Below, piece by piece: positions 25,847 through 33,296 of a stretch of DNA of 64,000 nt. How positions within the stretch are numbered: position 1 is the first letter of the stretch; every line of letters starts with the position of its first letter. Below the pieces are notes generated by a model. The model was not told where the DNA came from, did not search any database, and worked only from the letters and a program-made list of their open reading frames with translations. Both the position numbers and the translations under genes were made by a program. The DNA comes from Methylocystis heyeri. Lineage in GTDB: Bacteria > Pseudomonadota > Alphaproteobacteria > Rhizobiales > Beijerinckiaceae. Where the stretch lies: NCBI RefSeq assembly GCF_004802635.2, contig NZ_CP046052.1, positions 2,294,001-2,358,000 of the forward strand, in the 5' to 3' direction.

Positions 25847-28303
25847 CTAGGCCTTCTTCTGCAGGAGATTTAGGTTCAGATCTCCGCACCCGCAGCGCAA
25901 TGCCTCCTTCTTGCCGCGGTCGGGGGCCACGAAGTACATCTCATTGCAAGTGCCGCAGCCGAACGCACCGGTAAACGTCCGAAACGCCGACACCACGGGC
26001 GTGAAGTCTTCTTTCTTAAGGTCCGCCCATTCGTTGAAATGGACGGCCGTGTTGATCTGCCAGTTCTCGTAGCCCGTCTTGGCCTTGGCCTCCGCGAAGG
26101 CGACCTCGATCGCGCCGATACGCTCGACGACATCCTTTTGATTCCAGGAGTTGGCGGCGACCTTGGCCTTTTTCAGCAGATCGCCCAGCGTGCTGGTCGC
26201 GTTCGGAAGCAGATCGCCGAGCATGAATTGGGCGTCGCCCCGGAATTCAACATTGGCGCGCAGGCGATCGCAGGCCTCCTTGGCGAAATGCTCCAGATAG
26301 TGGCGAAGCAGAGCTGCTGCGGCGCGCACGTCGTTTTTGATGAGATAGCCTTCCAGCTCGGCCCAGACATCGCGATCGTCCCACTCGGTCGGACCAAAAT
26401 CCACGGTCCATGTCCGGAAATGGGCGAAGTTACGGCCTTTGATGAGGCCCTCCGATTTCATGTGGCGCAGCCAGATCTCGTCGTGCGTCGTGAAGATGAA
26501 TTGCGTGTTCGGGAACATCTCCTTGAGGAGCGCGCAGACCTGACGACGGTGGCCGGCATCAACGGACATCAGGACGTCGTCGAGGACCGCGAACGTAAAA
26601 TTAGCGCCGAGCAAATGGTTCATGAGCGCGAGGTAGAGGCAGAGACCCATTCCGTCCTGGTGGCCCTCGCTGTGATACGCGCCCGGCGGAAAATGGCCGC
26701 GACCATAGAAGTCCACGTCGAAGCCGAGTTTGCCAATCGAGGGCATCAGCTTCGCCGTGAATGCCTTCTCGTCCTCCTCATTGATCTTTCGATAGTAGCT
26801 CGCGAACGCGGTCTCGACGTCTTTGTAGATTTTTTCGAGCGCGGTCGTAGTCACGATGCCATAGGTAGCGAAGACCTTCGTGGCGCGATCCGCGCGGACC
26901 TTGCCGGCCGTGAACTTCAGCCGCGCGGCTCGGCAGGTCTCCAGTCGCTCCTGCGCGAGCACGAGGAAGTCGCGCGCCGCATCCTGCTTGGTGGGCTCCG
27001 GTATCGCGGCAATCGCAGCGGCGAGCGCGGCCAACGGCGGCTCCATGTCTGGGACGCTGTGAGCCGCGGATAGGACCGCGCGCGTGTCGTCGAGCGGCAG
27101 GAGCTTCTGTAGCTGCTGGTATCGCCCTCGAAGAACAGTCCTGAACTCGGCGAGCGCGCTGGCGTCGATCTTCGGGGAGAACATGCCGGCGTGATCGATC
27201 ACGGTGTTCAGGGCCGTGCCGGCGGCGTGGAGGGCGTCGAGGACCGGCTTCAGTTCAGCTTCGAGCGCAGCGCGCCGTTTGCTCACGTCTTCAAAGTGCG
27301 CCAGCTTTCGGGCGAGGTGCCCCGTGAAGGCATCGGACTCGAAAGGCGTGTCGCACACCGGGCAGGCGGCCCCGTCATACAGTTCTAGCGCCGACTTCAG
27401 GAGGGACTCGCGCGATAGTCCGTTGAGGCTCTCGGCATCCTTACCGAGCTCCGCGGCATTCGTGTCGGCGGTTGAGCATGCTTGCTTGAATGAGTCTGCC
27501 TTGAGCGCGTGGAGCGCCTCTCGTAATGTCGCAAAATCGGCGGCAGCCTGCACTTTTGGCACGCGGCCGGGGACGCTGGCTGTCGTGGTGGTCAGCCCGT
27601 CCTTGACTGAGGTGTTGGCATCGAGATCGGTCAACAGCGTGAGGCCGAGCAAAGTCCGGCGCGGATTGACGGCGTCGAGGACTGATTTTTTGCTGAGCTG
27701 CGCGGCGTCGAGCGCGGCGAGAAGGTTGTTGATGGCGTCCTTCTCCGCGCGCTCCAACCCCGGGAGGTCCCTGGTGCAGGCGTTGGCGATCTTCTGCAGT
27801 ACGCCCCGCAGCTTCTCGATGTCGTCGAGGCGCAGGAGCGATTGGACCTCTTTTGAGCGTTGGCCCGGCTCGGAGAGGACGTATCGGATCAGCTCGCGGC
27901 GCGAAAGGACGAACTCCGGGTGAAGGTTGACGCTCTCGAACGCGGCGATGACGTCCTTGTCGGCGGGCTTGATCTCCGGCGCATTTGTCGATTTCACGGT
28001 GCGGCGGATCCGGGCCTTCTTGCTGCCAAGGGAGGGGATGGTGACGTCGATCGTGACCGACGCCGCCTCGGGCTTGTTACGACTGTCGACATGCGGACCG
28101 TGCGCCCTGACCGAGAGACCTCCGGTCCCGGCGCCGGCCAGGCGCGAGATGTTGCCCGTCAGGGCGAACTCGATCGCATCCACGATACCGCTCTTGCCGG
28201 TCCCATTCGGTCCGCAAGCGGCGAAATTCTGACCCTTGAGCTCAAGGGTCAACTCGCGAATGCCGCGAAATTCCTTAATATGTATCGTGTCGATCCGAAT
28301 CAT
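25847..28303 (-). CDS. Rad50/SMC-like AAA ATPase with zinc-hook-like CxxC
   Basis: An 818-aa ATPase. N-terminus: IKEFRGIRELTLELKGQNFA then the P-loop GPNGTGKSG (about residues 31-39). A coiled-coil middle carries CPVCDTPFE (about residue 315), similar to a zinc hook. The C-terminal half shows a signature-like YHSEGHQDGMGLCLYLALMN, Walker B FAVLDDVLMSVD and switch-like TTHDE. The last ~40 residues have further CxxC pairs (GCGTCN, RCGCGD). It overlaps a 69-aa gene by ATGA. Such standalone SbcC-like ATPases with a small partner occur in defence islands (compare Lamassu, Septu), but no nuclease partner is present here. Role inferred, not shown. Confidence 0.82.
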   Translation of the reverse strand: MIRIDTIHIKEFRGIRELTLELKGQNFAACGPNGTGKSGIVDAIEFALTGNISRLAGAGTGGLSVRAHGPHVDSRNKPEAASVTIDVTIPSLGSKKARIRRTVKSTNAPEIKPADKDVIAAFESVNLHPEFVLSRRELIRYVLSEPGQRSKEVQSLLRLDDIEKLRGVLQKIANACTRDLPGLERAEKDAINNLLAALDAAQLSKKSVLDAVNPRRTLLGLTLLTDLDANTSVKDGLTTTTASVPGRVPKVQAAADFATLREALHALKADSFKQACSTADTNAAELGKDAESLNGLSRESLLKSALELYDGAACPVCDTPFESDAFTGHLARKLAHFEDVSKRRAALEAELKPVLDALHAAGTALNTVIDHAGMFSPKIDASALAEFRTVLRGRYQQLQKLLPLDDTRAVLSAAHSVPDMEPPLAALAAAIAAIPEPTKQDAARDFLVLAQERLETCRAARLKFTAGKVRADRATKVFATYGIVTTTALEKIYKDVETAFASYYRKINEEDEKAFTAKLMPSIGKLGFDVDFYGRGHFPPGAYHSEGHQDGMGLCLYLALMNHLLGANFTFAVLDDVLMSVDAGHRRQVCALLKEMFPNTQFIFTTHDEIWLRHMKSEGLIKGRNFAHFRTWTVDFGPTEWDDRDVWAELEGYLIKNDVRAAAALLRHYLEHFAKEACDRLRANVEFRGDAQFMLGDLLPNATSTLGDLLKKAKVAANSWNQKDVVERIGAIEVAFAEAKAKTGYENWQINTAVHFNEWADLKKEDFTPVVSAFRTFTGAFGCGTCNEMYFVAPDRGKKEALRCGCGDLNLNLLQKKA

Positions 28304-28509
28304 GAAGCGTCCGGAAACAGAGCGGCTCGGACCGAGGATTCGGCGAAGACGCCATCCTCAAGGACGACTTTGCGGAGCCTGGGCGCTATTTCGCCGAAGC
28401 CTTCTTCCTTTTCCAGGGTTTCGAAGAACTCGCCGAGGATGGTGGCGGCGACGGATTTCACCTTCGCTGGCGGCTCGGCCACCTTATCCTTATCTTCTGC
28501 GGTGCCCAA
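28300..28509 (-). CDS. Small protein coupled to the SMC-like ATPase
   Basis: A 69-aa protein: a charged, proline-containing N-terminus and a helical middle (SVAATILGEFFETLEKEEGF) followed by APRLRKVVLEDGVFAESSVR. Its stop overlaps the ATPase start (ATGA), so the two are translated together and likely work as partners. No recognised domain. SD-like AGGATAAGG-type sequence is not evident; the start at ATG 28509 follows CTTGGGC. Confidence 0.6.
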   Translation of the reverse strand: MGTAEDKDKVAEPPAKVKSVAATILGEFFETLEKEEGFGEIAPRLRKVVLEDGVFAESSVRAALFPDAS

Positions 28510-28883
28510 GTTCTTACCCCGCTACAAGAAAAATAACAGGAGACGTTGCCTGCGTCAGGAGCAAATCGCCGCTAGACGAAGAGAGGCGATGGCTCGTTCT
28601 TCACCGCCCTGACTCGGCCATAGGGCCTCGCGACGGGCGAGTCCCAAGGCCGGACGCAAGGCGCCAGCACTTCGGCTAGGCGCGGACCGGGGTGTTGAGG
28701 GATTTACGGGCTGCGCCTTTAAGCTCCGCGTCTCATTGCTGCCATCGGCCCCACAAATGTTTTTTGGCTGTCGAAAAATCTGTGGGTAAGTGCGATCTCC
28801 GCTCTCGGCTTCTAAATGGCTTCTAATTTCAAAAGAGAGCCACTTCAAGCGCTAGAAAGATCACCACAACCCATTGATTTTAT
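28510..28883. other. Region between SMC operon and prophage attachment site
   Basis: 374 bp; presumably holds the promoter of the 69-aa/SMC operon. Short frames are shadows. No structured RNA or repeat recognised. Confidence 0.4.
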
Positions 28884-28928
28884 TGGTGCCGGTTGAGGGA
28901 TTCGAACCCCCGACCTACTGATTACAAA
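28884..28928 (-). other. tRNA-Thr(UGU) 3' half: prophage attachment site (attL)
   Basis: On the minus strand the 45 bp read from the anticodon loop TTTGTAA (anticodon TGT) through the 3' anticodon arm TCAG, variable loop, T-arm GGTCGGGGGTTCGAATCCC to the acceptor ending CACCA. The 5' half of a tRNA is absent: the sequence after the anticodon loop is unrelated. A displaced tRNA 3' end next to an integrase gene is the usual product of site-specific integration. The intact tRNA is expected at the other prophage end, right of the window. Confidence 0.85.
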
Positions 28929-28943
28929 GAACACCATAGATGG

Positions 28944-28983
28944 TTGACATACGTTTGACTACCGTGTAAGGTAACACATACAT
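28944..28983 (+). promoter_or_regulatory. Candidate integrase promoter overlapped by palindrome
   Basis: Two -35-like hexamers, TTGACA (28944-28949) and TTGACT (28955-28960), precede the first palindrome (28960-28975). A weak -10 could be at about 28978-28984. The dyad would then sit between -35 and -10, a repressor-like position. The spacing is plausible but the -10 is poor. Confidence 0.4.
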
Positions 28984-29116
28984 CGTTGTGACGAAAGGGA
29001 TTTCTCGGACGAATGCGACTCTGGATCAATCACTTACGAAACACGCCCGGAGCGCTAATTCTCTGAAAATTCTCTGAAACCCGCCACGGTAACTTGTCTG
29101 TCAGGAGTTCAAAAAT

Positions 29117-30331
29117 ATGGCCCGCATAGCGCCCCCTTTGACCGTGAAACGATGCAAGGAACTTGCGGCGATTGGGAAGACCTCGCGCGTGGAAGCGCGG
29201 GACGGGTCTCTGCCGGGGTTGTCGTTTATTTCGCATCCGGGCGGGTCTAAGTGGTGGTTTATACGGGATGGCTACCCCCGTAGCTTCCTTGGCGATTACC
29301 CGCTTGTAGAGCTTGCACAAGCGCGGGAATTGGGTAGGAAGCTGGCGGCTGAGGTCGCAGGGGAAAAGATGTCTCGTGCGAAGCTCGGGAAGACGCTATT
29401 GCAGTTGTGCGAGCGGTATTATGCAACCCGCGGTCTACGTTCGTCGGACGACGCGCTGCGGGCTATAAAAAATGTATTTAATTCTGAGACGGGGACGCGG
29501 AGCGCGGAGCTTACATCCGCCAAGCTGCAAAAGTGCATCGACAAAAAATATGCGACTGCGCCGCACATGGCGTCGAGCGCGACGCGTTACCTCTTGGCGG
29601 TAATAAACGACGCCATCCTACGGAAAGAGTGCCATCGCGAGGTCGCCGAGCTGGCTATACCCCGCGGGCGGCACAAGCGCGTCAGGGACCGGGTGATTAC
29701 TCACGAGGAGCTTCGCGCGATATGGCCGCACCTTACCGGGGCGTATGGGCTGGCGTGCCGGCTCATGTTCTATGCGATGGCGCGGCGCGAAGAAGTCACA
29801 AACGCGCTCGTGGGTGACTTCAAGGATGGGGTGTGGACCATACCCGCAGATCGCTCAAAAAATGGCGTTGCGCATGTAGTGGCGCTGCCGACGCAGGCTC
29901 GCATGATCGTGGCGGGGCTGAGCGAGGGTAAGAGCGTGCGAGCGCCGCTGTTCGAGAATAGCCATGGGAACTGCATAGGAGGGACGAGCAGCAATTGGGA
30001 TCGGTGGCAGAAACAGATTTTCAAAAAGTCTGGGACGAAGGACTGGCAGCGGCACGATTTGAGGCGCACAGCAGCCACTATGGCAGGCGAGCTTGAGATT
30101 GAGCCCCACATAATCGAGCTGATGCTCAACCATGTTGACGCTCATAGCTCACTGGCAAGCGTGTATAACCGTTCGCGCTATGGGAAGCAGCGAGGGGAGG
30201 CGTTGCAGAGAGTGGCCGACAAGTTGGACGAGATACTTACCCGAGGAGGTAATGGTGAAACGGAAGAAACCACGGGCCAAGCCGTTAACGCCGGAGCAAA
30301 AGAAAGCTGTCTGGAGCAGGCCCAAAACTAA
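29117..30331 (+). CDS. int: Phage tyrosine integrase
   Basis: A 404-aa tyrosine recombinase. The N-terminal DUF4102-like arm-binding domain is at about residues 5-90, a core-binding domain follows, and the catalytic residues are visible: R in MARREEV (~220), H and R in HDLRRTAAT (~313-316), H in LNHVD (~337), and Y in VYNRSRYG (~349-354). Directs integration at the adjacent tRNA-Thr 3' end. The 3' end of the gene contains palindrome 30237, which also carries the SD and start of the next gene. Confidence 0.95.
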   Translation: MARIAPPLTVKRCKELAAIGKTSRVEARDGSLPGLSFISHPGGSKWWFIRDGYPRSFLGDYPLVELAQARELGRKLAAEVAGEKMSRAKLGKTLLQLCERYYATRGLRSSDDALRAIKNVFNSETGTRSAELTSAKLQKCIDKKYATAPHMASSATRYLLAVINDAILRKECHREVAELAIPRGRHKRVRDRVITHEELRAIWPHLTGAYGLACRLMFYAMARREEVTNALVGDFKDGVWTIPADRSKNGVAHVVALPTQARMIVAGLSEGKSVRAPLFENSHGNCIGGTSSNWDRWQKQIFKKSGTKDWQRHDLRRTAATMAGELEIEPHIIELMLNHVDAHSSLASVYNRSRYGKQRGEALQRVADKLDEILTRGGNGETEETTGQAVNAGAKESCLEQAQN

Positions 30332-30419
30332 CGCAGGAGTGGGCTGGAGCCGGGACAAGCCCGTGGACCCGCGCGAGTATGAGACTGGATTTACCGTAGG
30401 AGGTAACAATGGCGAGTGA
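30252..30419 (+). CDS. Small basic phage protein
   Basis: A 55-aa protein, lysine-rich at the N-terminus (MVKRKKPRAKPLTPEQKKAV). The start ATG at 30252 overlaps the last base of palindrome 30237 and is preceded by GGAGG inside it. It overlaps the integrase 3' end. Its last residues (FTVGGNNGE) are encoded by the next palindrome, 30391. No family recognised. Confidence 0.6.
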   Translation: MVKRKKPRAKPLTPEQKKAVWSRPKTNAGVGWSRDKPVDPREYETGFTVGGNNGE

Positions 30420-30603
30420 CGATCCCAACGCGGCGTTTGATGCGACCATGGGTATCTTGACAACGATACAAGACGTTTTGCGCGATCGGCTGCATGCAGA
30501 GAAAGACAGAGAGGCTAAGCAAGCAACGAAGAAGGGGCTCGCTGCGGTCGAAGACATAGTAGATGCTATGACGCAGCTACAAGGCGGCAATCATGGCGAG
30601 TGA
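30409..30603 (+). CDS. Small helical phage protein A
   Basis: A 64-aa protein (MASDDPNAAFDATMGILTTI...) predicted to be helical. The ATG is two bases after palindrome 30391, whose right arm contains GGAGG. It overlaps the next gene by 11 bases; both genes start with the same ATGGCGAGTGACG, suggesting a duplicated translation start. Function unknown. Confidence 0.6.
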   Translation: MASDDPNAAFDATMGILTTIQDVLRDRLHAEKDREAKQATKKGLAAVEDIVDAMTQLQGGNHGE

Positions 30604-30841
30604 CGCTCTTAAAGCGCGAGTGGCCGCAGAGCTGCAAGCAAATATCGAGATGATGGACGAGGCCGTGTATAGGCTGACTGCGCTACTGAGCGCAGAGACG
30701 GACGTGACCGGACAGAGCATGCTGGCGAACGCGATTGCTACATTTCAAGTAGTGAAGGAGAACACGTTGGGACTTCACGACATCGCAGTGAACGCACTGG
30801 AAATGGTCGATAGAGTAACGAAGAACAGGAGCGCTCATTAA
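30593..30841 (+). CDS. Small helical phage protein B
   Basis: An 82-aa helical protein (AAELQANIEMMDEAVYRLTALL). Starts inside the end of the previous gene; its TAA stop shares a base with the ATG of the deaminase gene. Likely co-translated with its neighbours. Function unknown. Confidence 0.62.
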   Translation: MASDALKARVAAELQANIEMMDEAVYRLTALLSAETDVTGQSMLANAIATFQVVKENTLGLHDIAVNALEMVDRVTKNRSAH

Positions 30842-31368
30842 TGTTTGCGCTATCCGATCGCTGGATTGAGTATTTCTTTGACGTTGCGCAGCGCACGGCG
30901 CGCATGAGCAAAGACCCGTCAACGCAAGTCGGCGCTGTGATCGTGCGGCCCGACAAGACGATTGCAAGCACCGGGTTCAACGGGTTCCCGCGCGGCGTGC
31001 CGGATTATTATGACCACTACGAACGGCGGGAGCACAAATACCCGCGCATAATACACGCCGAGGCAAACGCCATACTCTCGTCACATGAGCCGGTGCGAGG
31101 GTATAAGATGTTCGTCACGCACTGCCCCTGCGCCAGATGCGCAGGGACGATAATACAGGCAGGGATAGAACAGGTCGCATATCCCGAGCCGAGCCCGGAG
31201 GTCGAAGAACGATGGGGAGACGAGTTCACGATAGCACGTAGCATGTTCGGGCACGCGGGCGTGTATATGCACCGATTACCCGCTGCGGTAATGCCTATGT
31301 CCACGCCTTCGGAGAAATCCGTTCGCGTCTGGGATGACTTCGCTTGCTCATTAGCTTCCCTGATATGA
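30841..31368 (+). CDS. Deoxycytidylate (dCMP) deaminase-like protein
   Basis: A 175-aa zinc deaminase: MSKDPSTQVGAVIVRPDKTI, GFNGFPRGVPD, the HAEANAI motif (~residue 71) and PCARCA (~96) for Zn binding. The substrate is probably dCMP, supplying dUMP for phage DNA synthesis. The C-terminal ~25 residues include palindrome 31276 (RLPAAVMPM). The gene overlaps the convergent terminase gene by 74 bp. Confidence 0.88.
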   Translation: MFALSDRWIEYFFDVAQRTARMSKDPSTQVGAVIVRPDKTIASTGFNGFPRGVPDYYDHYERREHKYPRIIHAEANAILSSHEPVRGYKMFVTHCPCARCAGTIIQAGIEQVAYPEPSPEVEERWGDEFTIARSMFGHAGVYMHRLPAAVMPMSTPSEKSVRVWDDFACSLASLI

Positions 31369-32725
31369 AGCCGTGCAAGCCGCCGTGGTAGGCTAGGCAA
31401 CCATACTGGAGGGCGTCTTGCGGGTGCGATGCGTCGCCTTTCTTGGACGGTGTGGGCTTTCTCACGCCGTCCTTTGTGCGTTCAAATTTATATTCGCCCG
31501 CGAGCCCTCGTATGAGCATGGGGCAGCGCGAGGCGTCCACCCTGAATTTGGCGCTTAACAGGAAATGTTCCACAGCGCCAAGTCTTGGGGCAATGTCATT
31601 TGTTGGAGCAGCGAATGCCGCGAACCCCATATTCGTGAGCATGTCGAACGAGGTCAATTCATAGAGGTTGTTTTTCGCGACGCCCGCAGGATCGCCAACA
31701 ACCGCAACCGGGCATCCTGCATAGCGCGCGCTGTAGATAGCCGGGCGCAAGCTCTGGGCGATATGCTGTTCAAGACCAATATCGAGCGCGGATACTTCTT
31801 CGAGGATGTTGACATTTCCAAGATGGTCCATTTGCATGATGATCGACCACGGGTCGCGCCCGAAGTCCTGCCCCACAATGATTAGCCTGCCGGACTGGAC
31901 TTCAATCTTCGGAACGACGTGCAGCGCCTTGTTGAAGCTCTGCGCGAATACGGCGGTTCCAGACGGATCGTTGCCGTAGATCGCGTGAACGTATCTGTTG
32001 AGCCAGTCTTGGTTTCGACCCGACTCCATAAGATCGGTGTAGTAGGTGCGGCCTAGCGCGAGTCGCTTTACGTCGTCCTCTGGCAGCTTCAAGCTCTCTT
32101 CGGTCTGGCGCAGCCATTGGAGGTTCTCGGCTTCCGGGTGCATGCCGCCGGGCTGTTTGAACACTTCCATTTTCGCTGGCGGGCGCTCCATAATGTCCCA
32201 CCAGTCCGAATGCTCTGTCGGAAAGTTTGTATCCATGACGATACCGCGCCATGTGCAAACCGGCACAGGGTATCGGCCGCAACGTCCGAAAATGCCCGAT
32301 ATAACGTCGGCGCTCATTTCGATGCACTCGGACATCCATGCGCCCGTAAGCTGCGAAGACAGAAGCCGCCGCGCGTCGTCCGGGTTCTCCATGGGGAGCA
32401 AAATCCATTCGGTGTCAACGTCGCCAATGCGAATGTAGATCGTGCTCTCACTCACGCGGTAGTCCGCCACTTCGCGGAACCAGAACATAATGTCCTTGAG
32501 AACGGTATCCTTGAGCTGCTTCAAGGTCTGGCGCACGATTGCAAAGCGCGTGCGGCGCATGCCGTCAACCGGATCGGGCGCTTGCTCGCACGCCTTCCGA
32601 AACAGCTCAAAGATACAAGCCGTCGTTTTGCCAGAGCCGACTGGACCAGCAATGAGACGGAGAAGCGCCGTGCTGCGCATGAACTCTGCGCATGTTCTGG
32701 GCGGGGTATAAACGTGGTGGGTCAC
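31295..32725 (-). CDS. terL: Terminase large subunit
   Basis: A 476-aa packaging motor. ATPase: IAGPVGSGKTTACIFELF is a P-loop near residue 28, with adenine-binding and Walker B-like regions (WILLPMENPDD, LTGAWMSECIEM). Nuclease part: IIVGQDFGRDPWSI has the first catalytic aspartate. Length fits podoviral terminases. It is on the minus strand, opposite to the structural genes, in an operon with the small subunit (ATGA overlap 32722-32725). Confidence 0.88.
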   Translation of the reverse strand: MTHHVYTPPRTCAEFMRSTALLRLIAGPVGSGKTTACIFELFRKACEQAPDPVDGMRRTRFAIVRQTLKQLKDTVLKDIMFWFREVADYRVSESTIYIRIGDVDTEWILLPMENPDDARRLLSSQLTGAWMSECIEMSADVISGIFGRCGRYPVPVCTWRGIVMDTNFPTEHSDWWDIMERPPAKMEVFKQPGGMHPEAENLQWLRQTEESLKLPEDDVKRLALGRTYYTDLMESGRNQDWLNRYVHAIYGNDPSGTAVFAQSFNKALHVVPKIEVQSGRLIIVGQDFGRDPWSIIMQMDHLGNVNILEEVSALDIGLEQHIAQSLRPAIYSARYAGCPVAVVGDPAGVAKNNLYELTSFDMLTNMGFAAFAAPTNDIAPRLGAVEHFLLSAKFRVDASRCPMLIRGLAGEYKFERTKDGVRKPTPSKKGDASHPQDALQYGCLAYHGGLHGFISGKLMSKRSHPRRERISPKAWT

Positions 32726-33249
32726 AGCGCTTCGCCTTCAATGGTGGGGGCTTCGATTGTTACGGGCGGCTTCGTGGTATCGCCGAGGTTGATCGTCACC
32801 TTGAACCCGCCGCCCGTGTTCTGTTGCTCGGGTTGCTTCTCTAGCCCCGCGATCTTACCCATGGCGGTAACTAGCGCAGCCCGCGCGGCAAGCGGGGTCT
32901 CGCGATTGTGAACTTGCGTCACCATTTCGGCGATGCACGTTTCGAGCGCCAGCGCCGCTTTCATGCGAATGCGCTTCGGCGTGTTGTCAACGCTCTCCCA
33001 TTCCGTCTTGAATTGCGCCATCAAAGTCGCAAATCGGCGGTGCTTGGTTATCAGGACATATTCTTCGTCCGATATCTCAAGGCTCTTCAGAACGTCGGAA
33101 ATCTCACCAACGCCAGTCGAGAGTTCTTTCGCAAGCGCCGTCATTTTCTCTTCGAGCGTAGCGGGTTCCGAGAAAGGGAGTCCACGCGTCGCGACGAGCG
33201 GAAGCTTTGTCGGGAGCGGATATTTTGGGGAGAACGGGTTTAACGCCAT
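32722..33249 (-). CDS. terS: Putative terminase small subunit
   Basis: A 175-aa mostly helical protein directly upstream of and overlapping terL. An HTH-like segment and a helical oligomerisation region (RIRMKAALALETCIAEMV) fit a DNA-recognition subunit; no clear sequence signature. The C-terminal region is beta-like (FKVTINLGDTTKPPVTIEAP). Contains palindrome 32855, reading LVTAMGKI. The assignment rests mainly on position. Confidence 0.65.
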   Translation of the reverse strand: MALNPFSPKYPLPTKLPLVATRGLPFSEPATLEEKMTALAKELSTGVGEISDVLKSLEISDEEYVLITKHRRFATLMAQFKTEWESVDNTPKRIRMKAALALETCIAEMVTQVHNRETPLAARAALVTAMGKIAGLEKQPEQQNTGGGFKVTINLGDTTKPPVTIEAPTIEGEAL

Positions 33250-33296
33250 TTTGGGCCTCTATTGACTTTGAGCGCATATTACCTTACACGGTAACA
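33250..33296. promoter_or_regulatory. Divergent terS/portal promoter region with palindrome
   Basis: 47 bp between divergent genes. TTGACT at 33262-33267 with a 17-nt spacer leads to TACACG, which is the spacer part of palindrome 33279-33294. The palindrome would cover the -10 of a rightward promoter and the SD region of the portal gene, whose ATG is at 33297. Its 15-bp core is the reverse complement of the core at 28960. Confidence 0.5.

Noticed and set aside
25847-28303. Full Lamassu or Wadjet system
   Set aside because: Only an SMC-like ATPase and a 69-aa protein are present; no LmuA-type effector or JetABD partners adjoin.
33207-33296. Upstream extension of the portal gene to 33207
   Set aside because: It would run through the divergent promoter region and overlap the terS start; ATG 33297 directly follows the palindrome unit seen at other starts.
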